Origin: CAVQEK01 sp964596645
GTDB lineage: Bacteria; Bacteroidota; Bacteroidia; Cytophagales; Cyclobacteriaceae
Direction of reading: 5' to 3'
Length of the DNA: 64,000 nucleotides
Assembly (NCBI GenBank): GCA_964596645.1
Contig: CAZQVB010000009.1
Coordinates: 71,756 to 135,755, forward strand
A program made the position numbers and the translations under genes. Position 1 is the stretch's first letter. Every line of letters begins with the position of its first letter. The notes below the pieces were generated by a model. It did not search any database and was not told the origin of the DNA. It worked only from the letters and a program-made list of their open reading frames with translations. Below, one piece after another: positions 18,093 to 27,500 of the stretch.

Positions 18093-18919
18093 TTCAATTT
18101 TTTTGTCTGGTCTTTATGCTTCAGCAGGGATTTTATCTGTGTGATGGCCATTTCATTGAGTTGTGTCAATCGTTCCGATTGTTCCAATCCCTGGTGGATC
18201 AGCATAGCATTGACGCTTTCCATATTGGAGAGCACAACCAATTGCTCCAGCGAGGCATAATCCCTAATATTTCCTTTGTGATCAGGATTTTGATCGCGCC
18301 ATTGTTTGGCTGTTTTACCAAACAGGGCTACGTTCAATACATCCGCTTCATTAGCATAAATGAAGGAAACCTGCTGTTTGGAGAGCTTTTCGGGGATCAG
18401 ATTTTCTTTGATGGCATCTGTGTGGATATGGTAATTTACTTTGGCAAGCGTGCGTTGGAAGTTCCATTCGAGTTGGTAACGGTTACTTTCTTCTTCTTTA
18501 AGTCGCTGATATTCTTTAATCAGGTACAATTTAAACTCAGCACTAATCCATGAAGCAAATTCAAAAGCAATATCTTTCTGGGCATAAGTGCCGCCCCCTC
18601 TGCCTAGTTTATTGATGAGACCAATGGCTTGAGTACGTTCAATCCACTTACTTGGGGAGAGCGTAAAACTATTACTGCCCGCCTCAAACAGAAAGGAGTC
18701 GAATTCGACCCCTTTAAAATTGGGGTTGTTGATTTTTTCCCAAAGGCCCAAAAACTCAATAGTTCCCCTATTTCTAAGCCAGTTTTTCACCACATCCTTA
18801 GGCTCATTGGGATTCTTAAAAGAAGCAATGTCGGTCAATGAAATGTATTCGTGTTCTGCTCGATTTAGAACATTGATGTCTACCTGTTTGACTTGAATTG
18901 TGTTTATTTCCTTAATCAT
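18089..18919 (-). CDS. KilA-N domain-containing protein
   Basis: A 276-aa soluble protein. The N-terminal KilA-N domain (about 1-110) shows EYISLTDIASFKN, WLRNRGTIEFLGLWEKINNP and GGGTYAQKDIAFEFASWISA. The C-terminal part is helical, with YANEADVLNVALFGKTAKQW and a Lys-rich tail. KilA-N is a DNA-binding fold of phage and mobile origin, and such genes commonly neighbour type I or IIG restriction-modification genes. Here it overlaps a methylase stub by 4 bp, as expected for a former operon. A truncated paralogous fragment ends exactly at its start codon. Function beyond putative DNA binding is unknown. Confidence 0.8.
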   Translation of the reverse strand: MIKEINTIQVKQVDINVLNRAEHEYISLTDIASFKNPNEPKDVVKNWLRNRGTIEFLGLWEKINNPNFKGVEFDSFLFEAGSNSFTLSPSKWIERTQAIGLINKLGRGGGTYAQKDIAFEFASWISAEFKLYLIKEYQRLKEEESNRYQLEWNFQRTLAKVNYHIHTDAIKENLIPEKLSKQQVSFIYANEADVLNVALFGKTAKQWRDQNPDHKGNIRDYASLEQLVVLSNMESVNAMLIHQGLEQSERLTQLNEMAITQIKSLLKHKDQTKKLK

Positions 18920-19116
18920 CTCAAAAGATATTTTCCAATTACCCCAAATTCGGGGTATTTAAAATCAGGATTATTAATTTTCTCCCACGTTCCCAGATAT
19001 TCCAATGTGTTTTTATTGGTGATCCACTTACCAAAAAGGCCACTGCCTTCATTGAACCCGGAAGTCATGTCTGTAAGGCTGATGAAGTTGGCCTGGCAAT
19101 GATTTTTAATACCCAC
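18916..19116 (-). pseudogene. Truncated KilA-N domain fragment (partial duplicate)
   Basis: 66 codons carry NFISLTDMTSGFNEGSGLFG, KWITNKNTLEYLGTWEKINN and PDFKYPEFG, closely matching the N-terminal domain of the next gene (ISLTDIASF, WLRNRGTIEFLGLWEKINN). The frame has no good start (only a GTG at 19116, with a stop shortly upstream) and ends TGA at 18918-18916, overlapping the ATG of the full-length gene. It is best read as a 5'- and 3'-truncated copy marking the right edge of the island, about 20 bp from the ABC permease gene. Confidence 0.6.
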
Positions 19117-19137
19117 ACCCCCCTATCGCCTCAGCCG

Positions 19138-19935
19138 CTAGCGCAGATCGGCCCGGCGCACCAGCCAGAAGGAAAGCAGGAGAAAGACTAAGCCAAACAT
19201 CAGTGCTACCAACACCTGGGTATAATCTATATGTTCCTGTGTCGGCAATTGCATGTATCGGGCAAAAGGAAATGTGATGAGGGCATCGATGCTGCTCATG
19301 GGCAGGCGGTCGTCCAGCCAGTCGGGCAGCACCCACGACAGGACGGGTTCGAAGATGAAGTCGTACAACAACAACAAGATGAGGGCAAAGGCGGCGCGGC
19401 GCACCAGCAGAGCCAAAAAGAGTGCATAAATAAAATAGCAGAGATGCTCCACAAAATAAGCCAGCACGAAATCAATCCTTGAAAACACCGCTTCCAATAC
19501 TACGCCCTCCGTGCCTTGCATGCCAATGAGCAAGCCTACCAGAAATATCCATAAGGTGCTAAGCGCCGCCAGCAAAACCACCAGCCACAGTTTGGACAGC
19601 ACAAAAGCGCCTCTGTCCATGCCATCAATCACGTGCTGTCGCAAGGTGCCGTAGGAGAATTCGCTGCTGACCGACATGATGACCACCAGTGCCAGTATGA
19701 GCTTGAAAAAGCTACCGAGGTAGGTGATGTTTTGCCAGATGTCGGGAAAGTCGAATATGGGCAGTGCGCCCAGATTCATCTGTTGCATGTCGCCAGAGCT
19801 GAAACTTGAACTGGTGAGCAAATCGCGGCCGTTCAGCAGCACCAGGGCTACGGCAAACAGGTACAGGCCTACAAGCACCAGCACAGTGCGTGACCATACG
19901 GCCTTTTTTATTTCTATACTTAGCAGGCGGGTCAT
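19138..19935 (-). CDS. ABC-2 type transporter permease
   Basis: A 265-aa integral membrane protein with about six hydrophobic segments: the first at residues 15-35 (TVLVLVGLYLFAVALVLL), a large extracytoplasmic loop, then paired segments ending in VALMFGLVFLLLSFWLV and a basic tail RRADLR. This is the layout of ABC-2 permeases of the exporter type. Its ATG overlaps the stop of the ATPase gene (4 bp), so the two are translated together and form one exporter. The substrate is unknown; related pairs export lipids, antibiotics or are involved in gliding (GldA/GldF), but similarity to those cannot be judged by eye. Confidence 0.85.
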   Translation of the reverse strand: MTRLLSIEIKKAVWSRTVLVLVGLYLFAVALVLLNGRDLLTSSSFSSGDMQQMNLGALPIFDFPDIWQNITYLGSFFKLILALVVIMSVSSEFSYGTLRQHVIDGMDRGAFVLSKLWLVVLLAALSTLWIFLVGLLIGMQGTEGVVLEAVFSRIDFVLAYFVEHLCYFIYALFLALLVRRAAFALILLLLYDFIFEPVLSWVLPDWLDDRLPMSSIDALITFPFARYMQLPTQEHIDYTQVLVALMFGLVFLLLSFWLVRRADLR

Positions 19936-20837
19936 GGGCGTGGGGCTGATTGTAGTAATGCTAAAAATTCTTTTTCTAAACTGCCCTTTCGTCGGGCAAA
20001 ATGCGCAATGTCTACACCTTCCTTGATCAGATGCGCACTCAGTGCGGAGGTTGTATAACCCTCTTTTAGTTTTACTATGTACAGTTCATGCTCTGTTTCT
20101 ACCGACAAAATGCCCGCAAAGGTGTGCAGTGCCTTACTGAGCGTGTCACTATTGCCGGCGCTGATCTCTATTTCGCCGGCATCTTGCACCAGCCCATCCA
20201 CCCTGCCTGTGTACATCACCTCGCCCGCCCGCAGCACAGCCACGTGCGAGCATACTTTCTGTACCTCGTCCAGCAGGTGACTGGCCAACAGCACGGTGGT
20301 GCCTGCGCCGGCCACCTGGGTGATGGTGTGCCTGATGTCAGCAATGCCTTCAGGGTCGAGCCCGTTGGTGGGTTCGTCGAGCACCAGCACTTCCGGGTCG
20401 GAAAGCAGGCTGGCCGCTATGGCCAGGCGCTGCTTCATACCTGTAGAGTATTGTGAAAATTTCTTTTTGCCCGCCACCGATGTCAAGCCAGCCATTTCCA
20501 GCTTATCCTCGTATCTGGGCGCCTCAAGTTGTTTTACCTGGGCCACGATCGATAAGTTTTGCCGGGCCGTCATGTGGGGGTAGAAGTTGGGCTTTTCCAG
20601 CAAGGCACCCAATCGCCTGCCGGGATGCTGGTTGTGTGCCAGATCGAACCACTGAAAATGCCCCATGCTTGGGTGTAGCGCGCCCAACACCATGCCGAGG
20701 GTGGTGCTCTTGCCGCTGCCGTTGGGGCCGAGTATGCCAAATACCTGGCCCTGCTCTACGTGCAGCGAGAGGGACTTCACTGCCCATTGCGTGCCATATT
20801 GCTTGCCTAGTTGATGGGTGCTGAGCACTGTATTCAT
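19932..20837 (-). CDS. ABC transporter ATP-binding protein
   Basis: A 301-aa cytoplasmic ATPase with Walker A GPNGSGKST (37-45), signature region YSTGMKQRLAIA (about 135-146), Walker B VLVLDEPTNGLDP (about 154-166) and switch His in LLASH. The C-terminal 80 residues form the DUF4162-like extension often found in ABC-2 exporter ATPases. It is coupled to the downstream permease by an ATGA overlap. 117 bp separate it from the rhodanese gene upstream, so it may have its own promoter. Confidence 0.92.
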   Translation of the reverse strand: MNTVLSTHQLGKQYGTQWAVKSLSLHVEQGQVFGILGPNGSGKSTTLGMVLGALHPSMGHFQWFDLAHNQHPGRRLGALLEKPNFYPHMTARQNLSIVAQVKQLEAPRYEDKLEMAGLTSVAGKKKFSQYSTGMKQRLAIAASLLSDPEVLVLDEPTNGLDPEGIADIRHTITQVAGAGTTVLLASHLLDEVQKVCSHVAVLRAGEVMYTGRVDGLVQDAGEIEISAGNSDTLSKALHTFAGILSVETEHELYIVKLKEGYTTSALSAHLIKEGVDIAHFARRKGSLEKEFLALLQSAPRP

Positions 20838-20954
20838 GTAAAGATGGTTAGCATAAAAAATGATGTGCAGTAAAACCGTACCGCTTAAAGATGGGAAAAA
20901 ATAGAATAATACGATCTGTGCGATGATTGAAATAATGATGGCATTCTGATCTGA

Positions 20955-21335
20955 TCAGCGTATCGCGGGTGTCTGTATCAGAGCCACACCGTCGGCCGTC
21001 ATTTTCTGCACACCGCCTTCTATTTGGCACACCTTGCGGAATCCGCTGGCTGCCATGACCTCCACAGCACGGCTGCTTCTTTTTCCGCTTTTGCAATATA
21101 TAATGTACTGGTGCTGCGGATCTAAGTTGCTAATTTCGGTTGCAAAGGCCGGCTCCTGTACATCCAAATTCACTGCACCCGGCAAGTGGCCTGCTTCATA
21201 CTCTTCTGGTGTGCGCACATCGATGATGGTGGCCGTGGTTTGGGACAAATCTTCAGCACTGATATGGCAAATTTGCTGTTGGCCCATCGGCTGGCATGCA
21301 AGCATCAGGAATAAGAGGATAAAAACATAGTGCAC
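20955..21335 (-). CDS. Rhodanese-domain lipoprotein
   Basis: A 126-aa single-domain rhodanese with a lipoprotein signal (LFLMLAC, Cys14). It has the CH2A-like segment IIDVRTPEEYEAGHLPGAVN (37-56) and the active-site loop YCKSGKRSS with catalytic Cys81. Rhodaneses carry persulfide sulfur from thiosulfate or related donors; this one would face the periplasm. It lies 12 bp after the second YeeE/YedE gene on the same strand, forming a three-gene sulfur-handling operon. Intact by length and active-site motif. Confidence 0.9.
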   Translation of the reverse strand: MHYVFILLFLMLACQPMGQQQICHISAEDLSQTTATIIDVRTPEEYEAGHLPGAVNLDVQEPAFATEISNLDPQHQYIIYCKSGKRSSRAVEVMAASGFRKVCQIEGGVQKMTADGVALIQTPAIR

Positions 21336-21347
21336 GACCAGTGGAAT

Positions 21348-21761
21348 TTAATGAGGCAGCCTGTGCTGCATTTTACCATAAAACCAAGCTCCGGCCAATG
21401 CGGCCAACAGTGCTACCACATACACGCTGTACCCACTGCCAATGAGCGCGAAGATGGGCCCGGGGCAAGCGCCGGTGAGTGCCCAGCCCAGGCCAAAAGC
21501 AAGGCCACCGAAGATCACCCCCTTGCTCATCTCCTTTTTTGGAAACACCATCGGCTCACCATTGCGCGATGTGGCGCCGCTTGCGCGCAAGAGCATATTG
21601 GCCGCCAGACCTACCAACACAGCCGAGCCAATGATGCCATACATATGGAATGACTGAAAGCGAAACATCTCCTGAATGCGAAACCAGGAGATGACCTCCG
21701 ACTTGGTAATGACAAAGCCGAAGGCGGTGCCGATCAGCAAATATTTTATCAGGTTTTTCAT
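21348..21761 (-). CDS. YeeE/YedE-family sulfur transport protein, second half
   Basis: A 137-aa membrane protein with four hydrophobic segments and the family signature TGACPGPIFALIGSG with a conserved Cys (about residue 95). The ATG at 21761 (MKNLIKYLLIGTAFGF) is used rather than the long upstream extension, which overlaps the neighbour in another frame and is not protein-like. It complements the 186-aa gene 14 bp upstream. In single-chain thiosulfate importers (TsuA/YeeE) both Cys-bearing halves are one polypeptide, so here the transporter is split into two proteins, an arrangement common in many bacteria. Confidence 0.88.
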   Translation of the reverse strand: MKNLIKYLLIGTAFGFVITKSEVISWFRIQEMFRFQSFHMYGIIGSAVLVGLAANMLLRASGATSRNGEPMVFPKKEMSKGVIFGGLAFGLGWALTGACPGPIFALIGSGYSVYVVALLAALAGAWFYGKMQHRLPH

Positions 21762-21775
21762 GAAATACTCAATAT

Positions 21776-22336
21776 TTATGTAGCAAAAATGATCGGATAC
21801 AGCACGTGCGTCACCAGCAAGCCGCCGATGAAAAAGCAGATGGTGGCTACCAGCGATGCCAATTGCAGATTGGATAGCCCTGTGATGGAGTGGCCCGAGG
21901 TGCAGCCGTTGGCGTACCTGGTGCCAAAGCCTACTAAAAAACCACCAACCACGATGAGCAGCCAGCCCTTGCCTGAAATAAGGCTTTCCCAACTAAAAAG
22001 ATCCTGCGGAACATAATGCTCAAAGTCCTGTACACCAAGTGCCTTGAGATCGGCAATAGTAGCAGGCGATAGATTGATGGCTTTGTCGGGCAGGAAGAAA
22101 TGTGTGGCCAGCAAGCCGCCCAGCGCTATGCCGGCCACCAGCGCCAGGTTCCACGATTGTGCACGCCAATCGTACCGGAAATATTCGATTTTTCCCGGGA
22201 AGCATGCCGCACAAATGTGCCGAAGCGATGACGAAATGCCGAAGCTGCGATTGCCGACATACAGCAGCAGTGGCACCATAAGGCCTATGAGTGGGCCAGC
22301 GATGTACCAGGGCCAGGGAGAAAATAAAAAATCCAT
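21776..22336 (-). CDS. YeeE/YedE-family sulfur transport protein, first half
   Basis: A 186-aa membrane protein with about five hydrophobic segments and the Cys motif YANGCTSGHSITGLSNLQLAS (about residues 141-161), the partner signature of YeeE/YedE (Pfam sulphur transport). It also has Cys residues in HICAACFPG (about 41-49). It is the first gene of the operon with the second half-transporter and a periplasmic rhodanese. Thiosulfate uptake is the known role for characterised members; other reduced sulfur species are possible. It is divergently oriented from the GH43-like gene, 188 bp away. Confidence 0.88.
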   Translation of the reverse strand: MDFLFSPWPWYIAGPLIGLMVPLLLYVGNRSFGISSSLRHICAACFPGKIEYFRYDWRAQSWNLALVAGIALGGLLATHFFLPDKAINLSPATIADLKALGVQDFEHYVPQDLFSWESLISGKGWLLIVVGGFLVGFGTRYANGCTSGHSITGLSNLQLASLVATICFFIGGLLVTHVLYPIIFAT

Positions 22337-22524
22337 TCTTTGAACTTAATTTTGAAAAGCAAAATTAGTCGTTTCGAACTACTATGACAGCGTTGGCTTA
22401 CAATGGTTGGCATGGATTTGTTTCTGCGGGAATTCAATCTTTGAATAATGATGCGGTGCCATTGAATTTTCGTGCAGCCACATTTAATTTGTTGACAGTA
22501 CGCTGGGGAGCCGCTATATTTTTT

Positions 22525-23511
22525 ATGATAAAGATTGTAACCATCCTCCTTTTATTCATAGCAGTGTTGGCTTGTAAGCAGAGCCCTTGCCCACCGGGCG
22601 AAATGTACCTGTTCTCATACTTCTCCGGCATACAGACAGACAGCACCGGCAATGGGCAAGACGGCCTGCACCTGGCCTGGTCTGAAGATGGCTATACCTG
22701 GCAGGCCGCCAACGGAGGCCGGTCGCTGCTCAAGCCTGCCGTCGGCATAGACAAGTTGATGCGTGACCCTTGCATTGCACGCGGCCCCGATGGCACCTTT
22801 CACATGGTGTGGACGGTGTCGTGGGAGGCGCCGGCTATCGGCTATGCCAGCTCTACCGATCTTATCCATTGGTCAGAACAACAGGAAATAAAGCCTTTCG
22901 AACACGAAGCTAACGCCCGCAACTGCTGGGCACCGGAGCTCACGTACGATCCGTACAACGAGCAATTTATGATATACTGGAGCACCACCATTCCGGGCAA
23001 ATTTCCCGAAACCGACAGCAGCAACATCAAAGGCCGCAACCACCGCTTCTACTATACCCTCACCAAAGATTTTGAATCCTTTTCACCCACCAAAATGCTG
23101 TACAACCCGGGCTTCAATTGCATCGATGCGAGCATTTACGCGCACGGGGGGCGCTGGCTCATGTTTCTGAAAGACGAAACACGCTACCCCGAGGTGGCCA
23201 AAAACCTGAAAATAGCCTGGGCCGACCAGTTGACCGGCCCTTACTCACCAGCCTCAGAGCCGATAAGCCAGCATTGGGTAGAAGGCCCCACCGCTTTGAG
23301 GCTCGGCTCCCTGTGGTACCTCTACTACGACGAGTACCCCAACGATGAGCATCCAGATTTTAAAATAGGCCTGAAGCTCAGCCGCGACTTGCAGCATTGG
23401 GAAGATGTATCGCCCCTGCTGCAGGTGCCCGAAGGCATGCGCCACGGCACCGCGCTTAAAGTGCCGACTGAGGTGGTGGAGGAGTTAAAGCGTTTAGAAG
23501 CAGAGTTTTAA
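22525..23511 (+). CDS. Glycoside hydrolase family 43-like lipoprotein
   Basis: A 328-aa five-bladed beta-propeller-type protein with a lipoprotein signal (LLLFIAVLAC, Cys17). Motifs consistent with GH43 arabinosidase/xylosidase relatives are KLMRDPCIARGPDGTFHMVW (putative catalytic Asp), NCWAPELTYDPYNEQFMIYW, CIDASIYAHGGRWLMFLKDE and HWVEGPTALRLGSLWYLYYD (putative acid Glu in EGPT). The ATG at 22525 is preferred over the ORF-extending ATG at 22384 because the lipoprotein signal begins there. Likely surface or periplasmic polysaccharide side-chain degradation; substrate unknown. No SusCD is adjacent. Confidence 0.85.
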   Translation: MIKIVTILLLFIAVLACKQSPCPPGEMYLFSYFSGIQTDSTGNGQDGLHLAWSEDGYTWQAANGGRSLLKPAVGIDKLMRDPCIARGPDGTFHMVWTVSWEAPAIGYASSTDLIHWSEQQEIKPFEHEANARNCWAPELTYDPYNEQFMIYWSTTIPGKFPETDSSNIKGRNHRFYYTLTKDFESFSPTKMLYNPGFNCIDASIYAHGGRWLMFLKDETRYPEVAKNLKIAWADQLTGPYSPASEPISQHWVEGPTALRLGSLWYLYYDEYPNDEHPDFKIGLKLSRDLQHWEDVSPLLQVPEGMRHGTALKVPTEVVEELKRLEAEF

Positions 23512-24521
23512 GGTAATTACCAATTTCTCATTCGTCTGTGTTGGTGTTTTGTCAATGTCTTGTGCGCCACAGACCCTGGAAATGGGAAAAGATCTTCTGG
23601 TCGTAATTGCCCGGAAAATAAAATTCTTATCCAAACGGTCAACCTTATTTAGGCATGGTCACTCTTTCAGCTTTCAGCTATTTCACCAACCCACTACATA
23701 ACTAATCTACCAATCCACTCTGTCGTCTCACCTGGAGTTTGCCGCGGGTCATGGAATAATAGAAAATAATGCAAGAGCCTCTATTCAGTCTTGCCCGTAG
23801 AAACCTTCGAAACACCTTTAACTGTTTAGCGTGGTCTTGCGCGGGTGTTTCGTCAGTTTCGGAGTGAGATTGGTAGGCTCGTGAACTGGTGATTGGTGGG
23901 ATAGTCGATTGGTAGAGTAGTGGGTTGGGTGCAATGGGTAGCAGAAAGCTCAAAGTCGATGTCATCCTGAACTTGTTTCAGGATCTGTCTAAAAAGTATA
24001 CAGATGCTGAAACCTTAAAAAAAATTCTGCAGCCAAGTTAAAGCTTTGCTGGTGTAATGGAGATCAACATGCTTTATAAGATGCAGATCAGCTGTGGCTG
24101 TTCTATTCCAGTTGATGAAGAGGACGCGCCAAAGAAGAAACTTTTCTAAACAATGCTGCCTTGCCCGGGACCAGACGCACGCCTGTTGTTTTGACCCGCT
24201 GGCGTGCATTTATCGCGGCTTATGACAATTGCCAACAGATCCTGAAACAAGTTCAGGATGACTGCAAGGGTTGGTGCGTGCGCCTGGGCCGGCCGCACGA
24301 AATGTTCTGTGCCATAGATCATGGAAAGGGTTGCAAACCCGCAATTTTGACGGGCTTTCGCGCATTTGCCAATCCATCATTCTGCTAATCTACTAACCCA
24401 CCGTTTAGCCGGTATGACTATCGTCTGGCCTGGGGTTGAGGTACTGGCAAAACGGCCATTTTTTACAATCATTCGTGCTGTGGGTTGCAGACCTTAGGGT
24501 TTTAAAGAAACTCCGAAGACT
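23512..24521. other. 1-kb non-coding region filled with repeat-family sequence
   Basis: No credible gene. It holds octamer arrays at about 23690-23725 and, inverted, 23880-23935, AGCTTTCAGCT words near 23670, palindromes TCCTGAACTTGTTTCAGGA at 23965-23983 and TCCTGAAACAAGTTCAGGA at 24240-24258, and octamer-like sequence at about 24380-24402. A promoter for the large secreted-protein gene should lie near 24450-24520 but no clear motif was seen. Confidence 0.6.
23650..24402. repeat. Composite intergenic repeat cluster, second locus
   Basis: It contains the same building blocks as the 2.9-3.26 kb and 63.5-64 kb loci. Blocks shared with the 63.7 kb locus are: ATGCAAGAGCCTCTATTCAG at 23770-23789 (inverse copy near 63706-63722), CAGTTTCGGAGTGA near 23859-23872 (inverse at about 63985-63999), CAGTTGATGAAGAGG near 24109 (inverse near 63826-63841), and the CCGCACGAAATG / TCTGTG block at about 24290-24324 (inverse at about 63740-63775). 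Confidence 0.65.
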
Positions 24522-27500
24522 ATGCGATCTATACTTAGCGCTCTGTTTATCATCACCCTGGCCTCAGCGGCCCAGGCACAACTGTCTCTGGTGAAAGACA
24601 TCAATCCCAACAGCTCCGGCATTACGGTGCGGGAAATGGTGGCCTTTAAGGGGCACTTGTACTTTGTGGCAGATGATGGCGGCGCCGAAGGTACTGAACT
24701 GTGGCGCAGCGATGGCACCGCCACCGGCACTAAGCTGTTTGCCGACCTCTACACCGGAGGGGTAAACTCCGTTCCCCGAGAACTCACCGTAGCGGGCGAT
24801 TACCTGTTTTTCACTGCCCTTGATATTGCCACCGGCCGTGAACTGTATCGCACAGACGGCACACAGGCAGGAACCCAAATGGTGGCCGACCTCTACCCCG
24901 ACTTCAACACCGTAGGGCCAAGCAAGTTGACTGCGGTAGGCGATAAGCTGTTCTTTCTCGCCTTAGACGCCAATAGCGCACGCCAACTGTATGCAGTGCA
25001 AGGCACAGGCTTGCCACAACAGCTGAGCACCGAACTTGAAATTTTCGATTATCCGGTGGCCTACCGGGATAAACTGTACTTCAAAGCGCGCCTGGGCACA
25101 AACAGTGCCGGCATAGAATTGCATGTGTCGGACGGCACACCCGGGGGCACAGGTCTGGTGAAGGATATTTACCTAAATGCCAGCAACGACGGCGACCCCA
25201 GCTACCTGGCTGCGGCCAATGACTTGCTCTGGTTTGCGGCTGAAGATGGCCGGGGCATACATCCCTGGGTGTCGGACGGCACCACGGAGGGCACACGTTT
25301 TTTGAAGGAGTTGACACCCGGTGAGCACAGCAATCCGATGCATTTCAAAGCCATGGGCAATCAAACCTTGTTTGCTGCCGGTGAAGACCAAAGCCAGCTA
25401 TGGTCCTCCGAAGGCTCAGCCGAAAACACCACTATGCTCACCGACATCAATTCGGCATCGTTCAATCGGGAATTAGGCAATTTTACACCTGCAGAAAATG
25501 TCCTGTTTTTCTCTGCCAACACCGCCGACGCCGGACGAGAACTCTGGCGCAGCGATGGCACCACGGCCGGCACATACCTGGTAAAGGATATCTACCCCGG
25601 CAGCAGCGCCTCCCTCGATACAGACGACGATTGGCTGTACGCCCAGGGGCTCTTATTCTTCATGGCCGACAACGGCACCGCCGGTCGAGAACTCTGGCAA
25701 AGCGACGGCACCGAGGCCGGCACCAAGCTGGTGGCCGACTGGGTGCCGGGTGAAAGCAATTCTTCCCCGGGAAGTTTTGTGTGGTTCAAAAACGCCGTTT
25801 ACTTCTTTGCTTTTTCAAGTGAAACCGGTACCGAACTGCACCAATATATTCCCCAGGATGTGCCCCCGCCGACCAAAAGCATCAGCGGCATTGTGTATCA
25901 ATTCGATGCAAACGACACCAACAACAAGGACGCAAGAGTCGCAAATGTGCTGGTAGATAACCTGAACCTCGACATGCAGGCCTATACTAATGCCAGTGGC
26001 GAATACGAAATTGTGGCCAGGGATGGTGATGAAGTACGGTTTTCGAAAGATGGGTATACGTCGTTTTTGGTCAATGTACACTATGATGAAAAATCAGTCT
26101 ATGACATTCCCCTCACCAAACAAGACCCCTGTGCCACCGTAGAGTGCCCGCAGGGGCAATTTTGCTTCGAAGGCAGTTGCTATTCCAACATTACGGGCAC
26201 TATTATCAATGCACTCGACTCCAGCGCTTTGGGCAATGTATTAATAAAGAACTTGAACACAGGGGCCTCTGTCTATTCCGGGGCAGATGGCTTTTATGCC
26301 ATAGATGCCTCACCTGGCGACCGGCTGCAATACCTCGCTGCGGGTTTTACAAGCCACTATTTTGAGGTGACGGATGTGCCGATTGGACACAGCATAGCCA
26401 TGACGCCCGATGCCTGTGCAGGCGGGCAGTGCCCCACCGGTATGTTTTGCTACGCCGGCAGCTGCTATTCGGGCGTTTCGGGAACGGTAAGCAAGGCCGA
26501 GACCACCCTGCCCCTGGCAAATGTATTGGTGCGCAACCGCGATACCGGGGCAAGCGTTAGCTCCGGTTCCGATGGCTTTTACGCCATCGATGCTTCCGCT
26601 GGCGATGAATTACAATTTATAAAACCTGGTTTTGACGTACATTCGGTGGAGGTAACGCAAATACCCTTTGGCCATAGCCCCGCCCTTACCAATGAAGCTT
26701 GTGGCAACGTAAACTGCCCTACAGGCATGTATTGTTTCGAAGGCAGCTGTTATGCTGCCGTTGCGGGAAATGTCAATTCCATCGGGGGCAATCCACTCGA
26801 AGGCGTGACGGTGAAAAACCTGCAAACAGGCAATACCACCTCCAGCGCTGCCGATGGTTATTATACAATAAATGCCAGCCCGGGAGATTCCCTGCAGTTC
26901 AACATGCCCGATTATCTTCTCAAAATAGTGGTAGTGAACACTGCCCCGCAGCAAATCCCGGTTGTATTGCGAGTCGATCCCTGCGCCACTACTTTCTGCG
27001 AACCTGGTCAGATTTGCCACTTCGGATCGTGCTATTCGGCCATCAACGGTACCATTACACATGCTGAAAACGGCTCACCCATCGCAGGCGTGTTGGTTGA
27101 AAACCTGAGGCTCGATGAAGACACATTTTCGGACACCAACGGCGCTTACTTCATCGATGGACAGCTGGGCCAGGTGCTGATGTTTAAAAAGGAGGGCTAC
27201 ACCACCAAATTTATAGCGCTGCCTCAGGCACCCACCCAGCTCAATGTACAACTGGAGCCGGATGGATGCCAAACCACAAACTGCCCGGGCCTCTGCCTGG
27301 GTGGCAGCTGCTACGATTCGGATGAAATTGTGCTCGGAAGGGTGCACAACGCGGGGAGCCAACCCGTAGAAAATGTATTGATCACTAACCTGGCCACCGG
27401 GTTTCAGACCGCCACCAACGATGCCGGCTTTTTCCGGGTAATGAACCGCGGCAACGAACTTTCCCTGTTTAAGGAGGGACATGCCGATCAGTGGGTACGT

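Noticed and set aside
24015..24388. Small frames in the 24 kb repeat region
   Set aside because: They consist of repeat-family words found elsewhere in non-coding sequence and lack protein-like composition.
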